Assembly (NCBI GenBank): GCA_028282935.1
Contig: JANQGU010000114.1
Span: forward strand, 1-58,576
Length of the DNA stretch: 58,576 nt
DNA from: Kiloniellales bacterium
GTDB lineage: Bacteria > Pseudomonadota > Alphaproteobacteria > Kiloniellales > JAKSBE01
Direction of reading: 5' to 3'
Positions 9,669-16,161 of the stretch are shown piece after piece; position 1 is the stretch's first letter, and every line of letters begins with the position of its first letter. The position numbers and the translations under genes were made by a program. The notes beneath the pieces were generated by a model. It did no database searches. It saw only the letters and a program-made list of their open reading frames with translations, and had not been told where the DNA came from.

Positions 9669-9886
9669 TTCTTTCTCCTCTGGAGCCTGATCGCTTCACA
9701 CCGGCTGGGCATGAAGGATGAGCCAGCCTCCTGTTCGTCAGGACAGGTCAGATTTCACGGCGCAGGCCGGCTCGACCTGCGCCGATCTTGATCCAGGCCA
9801 GCCGCGGTGGATCGGGCGCCGCGGCCGGCCAACCTCGATGTGTCGCATTCCTGGTTCGGTTCGTTCGCCCACCGGGACCGGCAAAC

Positions 9887-10141
9887 TCAGAGTCCCCAAA
9901 GCCGCCGCTGGCCGGAGTAGGGCTGAGAGAAGGTTTCCCGAGCGACCGGGTCCGCCAAGACCCTGACCGCTATGTTGGGCTTCACGTAGCGGGGCGGAGC
10001 GCCGAAGGCGAAGGGCTTGGGGTCGACGCCCGTCCCCTGCGGCGGCCTGCGCACGGGTTCGGCGCCCGATGGCGTTGCGTCCGAGGGCCTCGGCGGGGAG
10101 CCGGGCTGCGGGCCGTTCGTGTTTCCTGGTTGCTCTGGCAT
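9887..10141 (-). CDS. Small proline-rich hypothetical protein
   Basis: 84 residues, ATG at 10141. The ribosome site is weak (AGGA very close to the start, AAGG further up). The first half is Pro/Gly/Ser-rich and probably disordered (GPQPGSPPRP). The second half looks more structured and has normal composition (YVKPNIAVRVLADPVARETF). It is the fourth in the run of short minus-strand genes behind the PatA/PatG-type protease. No family recognised; it could be a precursor peptide, an accessory protein or chance. Confidence 0.4.
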   Translation of the reverse strand: MPEQPGNTNGPQPGSPPRPSDATPSGAEPVRRPPQGTGVDPKPFAFGAPPRYVKPNIAVRVLADPVARETFSQPYSGQRRLWGL

Positions 10142-10194
10142 GGTCCTGGGCCTTTCTTCTGAATGGCGGTTGTCAATGGCTCGCTTGCTGCGGG

Positions 10195-10386
10195 CTAGCC
10201 CGTCGAGCCTTCGGCGCGGCGCAGCAGCGCCTGCCGCACGATCGGGTTGCGCTCCGCGATCTCGCTCATAATCCGGTCGAAGCCGACCGGATTGCTGAGG
10301 AAGGGTTTGTTTCCGGCGGCGCTGGGCTCGACGCTGCCCGTGGCGGCCGCGTTCGGGCCGGCTCGGGGCGTGCCTGTAAGTTGCAT
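10195..10386 (-). CDS. Small hypothetical protein of the protease/peptide locus
   Basis: 63 residues, ATG at 10386 with AAGGAG at a good distance. The N-terminal part is Gly/Ala/Pro-rich (GTPRAGPNAAATG); the C-terminal part is helical and charged (RIMSEIAERNPIVRQALL). It does not share the MRKPIQC start of its two neighbours, so it is not a simple third copy. Its good ribosome site and its place 80 bases after peptide B argue for a real gene. Possible roles are a second type of precursor peptide or a small binding partner. Confidence 0.55.
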   Translation of the reverse strand: MQLTGTPRAGPNAAATGSVEPSAAGNKPFLSNPVGFDRIMSEIAERNPIVRQALLRRAEGSTG

Positions 10387-10466
10387 GACGACTCTCCTTG
10401 TGGTCCTCGCTTGGCGGCGGGCGCGGCGTCCGGAGGGGGCCGAACGCCGCTCCCTCACACCGGGTT

Positions 10467-10625
10467 TCAGCCGCTCAAGGCACCTTTCACGGCGCCGATG
10501 AGCGCAGGCACGGCGATGCCGGCCAGGGCGCCCAGGAACGCCGGCTGGACACTGCCGACGACGCCGACCTGAGCCGTTCTGGCAGGTCCACGTTCGACAC
10601 CTTGGCATTGGATCGGCTTACGCAT
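10467..10625 (-). CDS. Short peptide B, putative RiPP-type precursor
   Basis: 52 residues, ATG at 10625 with AGGAGGT six bases upstream. The N-terminus (MRKPIQC, then Gln, then GVERGPA, then Arg, then TAQ) is identical to peptide A at 17 of 19 positions. Both also share PAFLG (residues 29-33 here). The remaining C-terminal part is Gly/Ala-rich and hydrophobic with one Lys (AVPALIGAVKGALSG). A conserved leader-like half and a variable half is the pattern of ribosomally made, modified peptides; no modification enzyme other than the protease gene upstream is visible. A small membrane-active peptide is an alternative. Confidence 0.75.
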   Translation of the reverse strand: MRKPIQCQGVERGPARTAQVGVVGSVQPAFLGALAGIAVPALIGAVKGALSG

Positions 10626-10656
10626 TGCAGACCTCCTGGTAGCTTGAGAGAAGGGC

Positions 10657-10691
10657 GGGCGGAGCGACCCGGAGCAGCGGAGGCTCCGCCC
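10657..10691 (-). promoter_or_regulatory. Stem-loop between the two peptide genes
   Basis: A perfect nine-base stem (GGGCGGAGC / GCTCCGCCC, 10657-10665 with 10683-10691) lies between peptide A and peptide B. There is no T run on either side, so a stabilising or processing hairpin is more likely than a terminator. Confidence 0.55.
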
Positions 10692-10711
10692 TTGCACTCA
10701 GCGAGAGAGGG

Positions 10712-10867
10712 TCAGCCGAGCGCACCCTGCAGAGCGCCGAGAGCGGCGTTCTTGAGGACCGGCATAATGCTGCCGAGGAACGCCGGGTTGGCACCGCCGG
10801 CTACGGCGATCTGCGCCGTCTTGGCCGGGCCGCGCTCGACGCCTTCGCACTGGATTGGCTTACGCAT
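10712..10867 (-). CDS. Short peptide A, putative RiPP-type precursor
   Basis: 51 residues, ATG at 10867 with AAGGAG seven bases upstream. The N-terminal half reads MRKPIQC, Glu, GVERGPA, Lys, TAQ; PAFLG follows at residues 28-32, then a hydrophobic tail (SIMPVLKNAALGALQGALG). It is the first short gene after the PatA/PatG-type protease, 126 bases downstream on the same strand. The single Cys at residue 7 is conserved in peptide B. None of the known cyanobactin precursor motifs is present, so if it is a RiPP precursor it belongs to a different type. Confidence 0.78.
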   Translation of the reverse strand: MRKPIQCEGVERGPAKTAQIAVAGGANPAFLGSIMPVLKNAALGALQGALG

Positions 10868-10942
10868 TGCGAGTCTCCTTGCGGTTGGAGAGGGAAGGAT
10901 GGGCGGAACCGTCCCGATCTGCGGAAAGCCCGCCCGCTCAAG

Positions 10943-10962
10943 GCCGGCACCGGGGTGCCGGC
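10943..10962 (-). promoter_or_regulatory. Strong GC stem-loop between protease and peptide A
   Basis: A nine-base perfect stem with a two-base loop (GCCGGCACC / GGTGCCGGC) sits 32 bases past the protease stop and 76 bases before peptide A. It lacks a T run. In a polycistronic message it could protect the downstream peptide part or attenuate read-through, giving different amounts of protease and peptide. Confidence 0.6.
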
Positions 10963-10993
10963 TCCCCGCGGCTGCCGCCGCGTGGGTTCTGTC

Positions 10994-13399
10994 CTAGAAG
11001 ATCGACCAGTTGCGCAGCGGTCCGACGGTCACCGGGACCACGTCGCTGACGTCGACGGTGTACTGGAAGACGTGGCGCGCCGTGGTCAGCGTCTCCGTCG
11101 GATTGAAGAAGGTCCAGGTCGCGTCCCAGCAATCCGAATCGGGCCGGCAGATCGTGCTCCGGTCCACCGAGACGGTGTCCAGGAACATCCCGCTGTGGGC
11201 CATTTCCTCGAAGATCTTCTTGGTGTTGTAGGCGTTGAACGCCGAGTAGTTCATCGCCCGGTCCTGCGGCGAGACGCCGACGTTGCGGAACTGGTTGTAG
11301 ATCCTCTCCAGGAATTCCTTGAAGTTGTCCGGCGGATCCTCGCCGGCGATGTCGGTGATGTTCCAACCGAACATGCCCCGCCAGACCGGCAGCAGTTGCG
11401 GGACCACGGTCCCGTTCATCAGCCGGACTTCGCCGTCGACGTAACCGGCCTGGGACACGCGCTCGACCGGCGGCTTCTTCTTGTCCTTCTTGGACTTGTC
11501 CTTCGGGTCCGGGGCAATCTGGCGGACATCGTCGATGCCGCTGATCGGCTCGCTGCACTCCTGCTGCCACAGCAGGGTCGCCAGCTCCATGTACATCGGC
11601 AGGCCGAAGGAACTATGGGGCTTGATCGCATAGATCGGGGCCGTGTCGATGTTGACCGTCCAGATCAGCGCGTTGGAGTCGGGGAAGTTGATCAGCACCT
11701 TGGTCTTTGGGTCCTTGTACAGGAGGTACTTGATCATGATTTGCGGGTTCCACGGCGCGGCGTAGTCTCCGCTTGAATCGTAGTGATCGGGATCGACCCG
11801 TTTCCGCCACTCCGCGATCGCCTGCACGAAGTAGTCGAAGCGGGCCTCGCTCTCGAAGTCGTAGAACAGCCGTCCGATCACGAAGACCGAGGACTCGCCG
11901 ATCGCCTGCGAGGGCTGGATGCCGGCGCAGCCGCAGGACTGGTTCGGCGCGACCGCCGCCGGCATTGCCGGGCCCGGCATGCCGCTGGGCCAGCCCTCCG
12001 CCGCCTGCGGCGCCACGGGCTGAAGGACGGGTGCCTGGGGTGCCGTCGCCGGCAGGGCGAGGCCCTGGGGCATCACGGGCGGCGGGCCCTGCACCTGGGG
12101 CGCCGTCTGCGCCGGCACCATGGCGGTGGCCGGGGCGGGCAGGGCCGCGGTCGTGGCGGGCGCCGGGGCCTCGGCGGGGGATGCTGTGCCCGACGCGGGC
12201 GCGCTCGTCGCTTCTGCGGCGCCGGCGTCGGAGGGGGCGACCGGGGGGTGACCCGGGTCCGAGGGCAGGGCGGTCGAGGAGCCGACCCCGGACAGCGGAG
12301 CGCCGTCAGGGCCGAGGATCGACGCCGGAGCGTGACCAGGTGTCTGGTAATTCGCGGACATGGCGTTTGCCTCTCCTGTGAGCTGGTTGTGGGACAGGGA
12401 CGATTCGGACAGAGCGCCGCCTGCCGCGCTCGGCAGGGGCGACGTCGACGGCGTCGCAGTTGCGACGACACGCGGCGTTGGGTTTTCCCGTGGTTGCGAC
12501 GCGCCGCTCGGAGCGGTTCGCTGGAGCGCCGCCATCGCCGCCTCCACGTCGAGGACGCCGACGGGGCCGAGGTCCGGCGCGAACCGCGGATCGAGCGGCG
12601 CCGCCGTGTCGAGCAGCAGTCGGCGGATCGCAGGGGCGTCGGACTCGTCGCCGAGCTGGCGGCTCAGGCTGAGGAGCAGCGCGGCGACCGCGGTGACGAT
12701 GGGAGTCGCGAAGCTGGTGCCCGACCGCGGGCTGACGCTGCCACCGGGGCCGGCACCGGGAATGGCGTCGCCCGGCGCCAGGATGCCGTTTTCACGGTAG
12801 GCGTCGCCGTAGTTGCTGAACGCCATGGGCTTGCCGTCCCGGTCGCAGGCCCCGACGGCCAGGACGCTCGGCAGCGCGGCCGGCACATGGAGGCAACGGC
12901 AGCCGTCGTTTCCCGCCGCCGCGACGAGCAACGCGTCGCGCTGAACGCATTCTTGGACGGCCGCCTCCAGGAAGCGGTCGCCCTGTCCGGTCGGCGTGAA
13001 CTGGCCGCCGCTGATGTTGATGAGCGTCGCGCCGCTGTCGAGCGCGTGGTGAATGGCCCGCGCCAAGGTCGTCTGCGCGCAGCTCACCAGGTTCCCCTCG
13101 GAGTCTTCCCGGTAGACCGGGATGCAGAGGAGCGTGCAACGGGGCGCGATCCCGGCGACCGGCGACCCCGGCTGACCGGCAATGACGCTGGCGACATGGG
13201 TGCCGTGCGTCGAGCGGGTGAGATCGTACTGGCTCGGCTGGACGATCAGCGGCGCGCGGTCGCCGGGGGAGGTCCCGAGGAACGCGGGGTGGTTCGCATC
13301 CACGGGGCCGTCGATGACCGCGATCCGGATATCCGGCGAGCCGCCGGCGGTTTGCTCCATGAGCGCGCTCAGGCCCGGAATGTCGGTGACGGGAGTCAT
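10994..13399 (-). CDS. PatA/PatG-type S8 serine protease (cyanobactin maturase family)
   Basis: 801 residues. Residues 5-290 form a subtilisin domain of the PatA/PatG branch: IPGLSALMEQT, Asp30 in AVIDGPVD, His65 in HGTHVASVIAGQPGSP, Asn164 in AAAGNDGC, CLHVPAALPSVLAVGA, and Ser229 in SGTSFATP. A long Pro/Ala linker (about 300-485) leads to a Cys motif (SCGC) and a PatG-like C-terminal domain with SVFVIGRLFYDF, RAMNYSAFNAYNT, CRPDSDCWD (from 751) and TVDVSDVVPVTVGPLRNW. In cyanobactin pathways PatA cuts the leader and PatG cuts and cyclises the core. No signal peptide is seen, so action is probably cytoplasmic. The start overlaps the stop of a 66-residue ORF by ATGA. Its neighbours downstream are very short peptide genes, the expected substrates. 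Confidence 0.93.
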   Translation of the reverse strand: MTPVTDIPGLSALMEQTAGGSPDIRIAVIDGPVDANHPAFLGTSPGDRAPLIVQPSQYDLTRSTHGTHVASVIAGQPGSPVAGIAPRCTLLCIPVYREDSEGNLVSCAQTTLARAIHHALDSGATLINISGGQFTPTGQGDRFLEAAVQECVQRDALLVAAAGNDGCRCLHVPAALPSVLAVGACDRDGKPMAFSNYGDAYRENGILAPGDAIPGAGPGGSVSPRSGTSFATPIVTAVAALLLSLSRQLGDESDAPAIRRLLLDTAAPLDPRFAPDLGPVGVLDVEAAMAALQRTAPSGASQPRENPTPRVVATATPSTSPLPSAAGGALSESSLSHNQLTGEANAMSANYQTPGHAPASILGPDGAPLSGVGSSTALPSDPGHPPVAPSDAGAAEATSAPASGTASPAEAPAPATTAALPAPATAMVPAQTAPQVQGPPPVMPQGLALPATAPQAPVLQPVAPQAAEGWPSGMPGPAMPAAVAPNQSCGCAGIQPSQAIGESSVFVIGRLFYDFESEARFDYFVQAIAEWRKRVDPDHYDSSGDYAAPWNPQIMIKYLLYKDPKTKVLINFPDSNALIWTVNIDTAPIYAIKPHSSFGLPMYMELATLLWQQECSEPISGIDDVRQIAPDPKDKSKKDKKKPPVERVSQAGYVDGEVRLMNGTVVPQLLPVWRGMFGWNITDIAGEDPPDNFKEFLERIYNQFRNVGVSPQDRAMNYSAFNAYNTKKIFEEMAHSGMFLDTVSVDRSTICRPDSDCWDATWTFFNPTETLTTARHVFQYTVDVSDVVPVTVGPLRNWSIF
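12359..12377 (-). promoter_or_regulatory. Internal ribosome site and ATG inside the protease gene
   Basis: AGGAGAGG (12370-12377) stands eight bases before an in-frame ATG (12361, Met347), exactly at the border between the subtilisin domain and the Pro-rich linker. It could start a separate C-terminal product of 455 residues. It could also be the remnant of a gene boundary that was lost when two genes fused. Confidence 0.55.
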
Positions 13400-13596
13400 C
13401 GGACCCGACCGTCCTGAGACAGTCGCGGCAGTTGAAACTGGTGCTTCAACCGAAAACGAACGGGCGGGACGGTGCCACTCAAGCTATCATACCTGAGGGT
13501 TTGTCGATGATATCTCGCGTCGAAAACGCTCAGATAGAGAGTCTTGGAGCGCAAGTAGTTCGTGCGCGCTTCCATATCTTCACTGCCCGCCAACAT
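13396..13596 (-). CDS. Small ORF translationally coupled to the protease
   Basis: 66 residues, ATG at 13596 with AAGAGG at good spacing. Its stop codon overlaps the ATG of the protease gene (ATGA), the classical arrangement for coupled translation. The sequence is basic with many Tyr, Leu and Arg (SKTLYLSVFDARYHRQTLRY) and has no signal peptide or Cys. I do not recognise a family. It may be a leader ORF that sets protease translation, or a small accessory protein. Codon use is less GC-biased than in its neighbours. Confidence 0.5.
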   Translation of the reverse strand: MLAGSEDMEARTNYLRSKTLYLSVFDARYHRQTLRYDSLSGTVPPVRFRLKHQFQLPRLSQDGRVR

Positions 13597-13819
13597 GGAA
13601 ATAACCTCTTCTTAAGTCACTTCTATTTTTAGATGTATGGATAATAAATACAACCTAAGCGTGTTGTGCTGGGCGCAAGCCGCCAGGCCTCGTCTTGCGC
13701 AGAGCGCAATCCGGCGGCGCGCCTGGGCGCAAGTCTGCGCGAATTCGGTAACGGCGAAGAGCCGCTTTCCGTCGCGGCGATCGGCGTTGCTCTTGGAAGA
13801 CCTTGGGAGAAAACTCGGA
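13597..13819. other. AT-richer spacer upstream of the protease operon
   Basis: 223 bases, with an AT-rich core at 13612-13665 that stands out from its surroundings. Read on the minus strand it offers TATTAT-like sequences that may belong to the protease operon promoter, but no clear -35/-10 pair can be fixed. No convincing gene. Confidence 0.4.
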
Positions 13820-14176
13820 TCAGTCCGGCGCAATCGCCTCGATGGCACGATTGAAATGAAATACGAAACCCGACGGCAAAGACCTGGTAAGGCTTAAAAG
13901 CGTTCTTTCTTCGTGGTTCACCGTGAGTGAAATATGCTGATCCATATTGCCTCTGGCCAGAAGCAGCCAATCGGCCGAAATGTCGAGGGCTCTGCAGAGC
14001 TTGATCACGTTTTCGGTGGCGATCGGCGCGCCTCTTCTCCAGCGACTGATCGCGCTTTCGTTGACGCCGATTTCAATCGCGAGAGCGTACATTTTCTTGA
14101 TCTTGCGGATGCGGAGGGCCTCCTCCAGCCGTTGGCCCCGACCTGCATCCTGTTCGCTCGGTGAGGTTCCCCCCAT
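13820..14176 (-). CDS. XRE-family helix-turn-helix transcriptional regulator
   Basis: 118 residues from the ATG at 14176, with GAGGCGG four bases upstream. The HTH region (RKIKKMYALAIEIGVNESAISRWRRG, about residues 29-54) is followed by ENVIKLCRALDISADWLLLARG, the usual end of XRE DNA-binding domains. The remaining 40 residues (HEERTLLSLTRSLPSGFVFHF) could be a small oligomerisation or sensing part. It is the nearest regulator to the PatA/PatG-like protease locus, same strand, about 220 bases upstream, and is a reasonable candidate to control it. Confidence 0.82.
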   Translation of the reverse strand: MGGTSPSEQDAGRGQRLEEALRIRKIKKMYALAIEIGVNESAISRWRRGAPIATENVIKLCRALDISADWLLLARGNMDQHISLTVNHEERTLLSLTRSLPSGFVFHFNRAIEAIAPD

Positions 14177-14720
14177 GCTACCGCCTCTCACCAAACCGCT
14201 GCGACGTCCGCCCGAACTCCCGACAAGAAAAGACGTTCCCCAAGGCCCGCCGCCGCGGCTCCGGGTGCCTGGCCGGCCGCGTCCGTTTCTGCCGCCCGGA
14301 CGCGGCTTTTGCCGACAAGGCTCCTTCCGACGCCGCCATTCGGTCTCACGTTTCTATTATCCAAGTCGTAGTAGCAAAGACCTAAAGAAGAGCACGTTAT
14401 AGATATGAATTGCAATCTGAGGATGTATCTACCATTAACATTGTGAGAGGTTTTTCTTCTATAGATTGTAGTTCGACAGGCCTTTGTTGGGGGTCTTGCC
14501 TTCTTGGCCGGCCCCTTCGCGGCGAGAGGCACGCTCAAGGTGCGGAGCCGGATGCTAGCGCGGGCTCTGTTCTTAGCCGGAGGGACGGCGTCTTCCTCGA
14601 TCCTCGCGGCAAACCCGATTGGCGGCGAGCGACCTCGAAAGGGCGAGGGCCATCGCACAGCGCGCCAAAATCGGTTACCTCTTATGTATCGACCGAACGC
14701 GCGCCAAGGAACCGAGCCCG
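14177..14720. other. Long intergenic region
   Basis: About 540 bases between the XRE gene and an EF-hand gene, transcribed away from each other. Bases 14340-14480 are clearly AT-richer than the rest and probably hold the divergent promoters; TATAGAT occurs near 14399 and 14461. No supported gene: the open frames here are compositionally unlike real genes. Confidence 0.5.
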
Positions 14721-15155
14721 ATGCCCAGTGCCTGCATGAGACTCTTTGCCCTCGTTCTTGCGACCCCGATTCTCCTTTGCGGCGCAGGGACCCCTGTCCG
14801 CGCCGACAGCCACGCCGACGACTTGCTCGGCGCCGAGGACCTCACGCCGGAGGCCATCTTTGCGCTGATGGACAAGGACGGCAGCGGGACCGTGACCAGC
14901 GACGAGCTGCGCACCTACAAGATGGGGATCTTCTTCAAGCTCGATCGCGACCGCGACGGCTCGCTGTCGCGCGGCGAGCTCCCGGGCTTGAGCGACGCGG
15001 AGTTTCAGGCGATGGACCGGGACGGCGACGGCCAGGTCTCGGGTTTCGAGTTCAACCAGTCCAGGGTGACCGCGATCGAGGCGATGGACCTGGACGGCGA
15101 CGGCGTCGTCACCCTGGAGGAGTTCAAGAGCTATCGCAGCGAAGCGGCAAAGTGA
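14721..15155 (+). CDS. Secreted EF-hand calcium-binding protein
   Basis: 144 residues, ATG at 14721 with AAGGA ten bases upstream; an ATG at 14736 is possible. An N-terminal signal peptide (MRLFALVLATPILLCGAG) suggests export. Four EF-hand loops are visible: DKDGSGTVTSDE, DRDRDGSLSRGE, DRDGDGQVSGFE and DLDGDGVVTLEE, all with acidic ligands at positions 1, 3 and 12. It is a paralogue of the protein at 28903-29343. The K+-channel-like gene follows after 43 bases, so the two may be co-transcribed and Ca2+ sensing may relate to ion transport; that link is inference. Confidence 0.88.
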   Translation: MPSACMRLFALVLATPILLCGAGTPVRADSHADDLLGAEDLTPEAIFALMDKDGSGTVTSDELRTYKMGIFFKLDRDRDGSLSRGELPGLSDAEFQAMDRDGDGQVSGFEFNQSRVTAIEAMDLDGDGVVTLEEFKSYRSEAAK

Positions 15156-15198
15156 CGGCGACCTTCGGGACCGCGCGGCCGGCGGCAAGACCGGTCAA

Positions 15199-16161
15199 AT
15201 GAGTCGCTATCAACGCTCCTCGGTTGAGCTGCCGAAACCGGATCGTCAGTGGCTCCAGGCCCCGGTCCTGACCGGGGTTGCCATCGCCTTGATCGCGCTG
15301 GCCAGCGGGGGCACCGAGTTCGTCTTCGGGCTGCTGATGCTGGCGGTCATACTCGGCGGTGTCGGGACCTTCTACCTGCTGTTTCCAGGCAGCCGTTTCT
15401 TCTCCATCTCGCTGGCCAACTTCCTGGCCGTCTACGCCTGCATCTACGTCTTCGTGCTCGAGACCAACTTCGTCGAGGCGTCCAAGCTTGCCGGCAGGAC
15501 CGGTTTCGTCCTGCCGATCTTCGCCTTCATCGCGGGCGCCCTGCTGCGCCGACGCCTGATCCGGGACATCATCGCGGCACAGCCTAGCCTGGCCGCCGAC
15601 GACGTAGCGAAGGGCCTGCTGTGGCTGCTGCCGCTCGCCGTCATCGGCCTGTTCAGCTTCGCCGTTCCGATGCTCGCCTGGGGCGGCGAGGAGGAGAGCC
15701 TGGGACTCCTGATCTCAATGGGCGCGGTCGCGCTGATCGTCTTCCTGCTCAGCCCCAGGGTCAGCGTCTTCTTGCTCCTCGCCGGGCTGATGTTCGAGCG
15801 CTTCTTCGACCGCGTCGTCGGACTCGTGGTGCCGGCCTTTGCCTTCCTGACCTTCTACTCCATGCTGGTGATCCTCTTCGCCTGCGTCTACCGCATCGTC
15901 GACCTCTACGTTCCGGGGGCGCACTTCAACTTCAACGGCACGCCCTATCAGATCGACTTCTCGGACGGCCTGTACTTCTCGATCGTCACCCTGTCGACCC
16001 TCGGCTACGGGGACATCGCACCGGCGAGCGACCTGGTCCGGGCCCTGACGGCGATCGAGATCGTCGGCGGCGTGCTGCTCCTGCTCTTCGGCTTCTCCGA
16101 GATCATGCGCTACGCGCATGACCGGGAAGGCCCGGCCGGCGACCGTCCGGCGGAGGATTAG
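15199..16161 (+). CDS. Potassium-channel-like membrane protein
   Basis: 320 residues. About seven hydrophobic segments precede a pore loop with the K+ selectivity motif TLGYGD (residues 267-272), and a last helix follows (EIVGGVLLLLFGFSEIM). The pore unit (two helices around the filter) is that of Ion_trans_2 channels; the extra N-terminal membrane segments are not those of a voltage sensor with regular Arg spacing. It is probably an inner-membrane K+ channel. There is no RCK/TrkA-N domain. Its stop codon overlaps that of the convergent RND permease gene by four bases. Confidence 0.87.
   Translation: MSRYQRSSVELPKPDRQWLQAPVLTGVAIALIALASGGTEFVFGLLMLAVILGGVGTFYLLFPGSRFFSISLANFLAVYACIYVFVLETNFVEASKLAGRTGFVLPIFAFIAGALLRRRLIRDIIAAQPSLAADDVAKGLLWLLPLAVIGLFSFAVPMLAWGGEEESLGLLISMGAVALIVFLLSPRVSVFLLLAGLMFERFFDRVVGLVVPAFAFLTFYSMLVILFACVYRIVDLYVPGAHFNFNGTPYQIDFSDGLYFSIVTLSTLGYGDIAPASDLVRALTAIEIVGGVLLLLFGFSEIMRYAHDREGPAGDRPAED

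Noticed and set aside
10467..10867. Reading peptides A and B as phage holins or class II bacteriocins
   Set aside because: They lack the double-glycine leader, pediocin box or holin topology, and no phage genes surround them. A RiPP-like precursor fits the adjacent maturase-type protease better, though a membrane-active product is not excluded.
11783..13417. Plus-strand open frame opposite the PatA/PatG-like protease
   Set aside because: Arg-rich shadow; the minus strand carries all catalytic residues and both family domains.
13612..13848. Minus-strand 78-codon ORF between the protease operon and the XRE gene
   Set aside because: It overlaps the XRE gene, lacks a ribosome site and shows random basic composition.
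14188..14658. Minus-strand 156-codon ORF upstream of the XRE regulator
   Set aside because: No ribosome site, crosses the AT-rich promoter-like stretch, and has no recognisable features.
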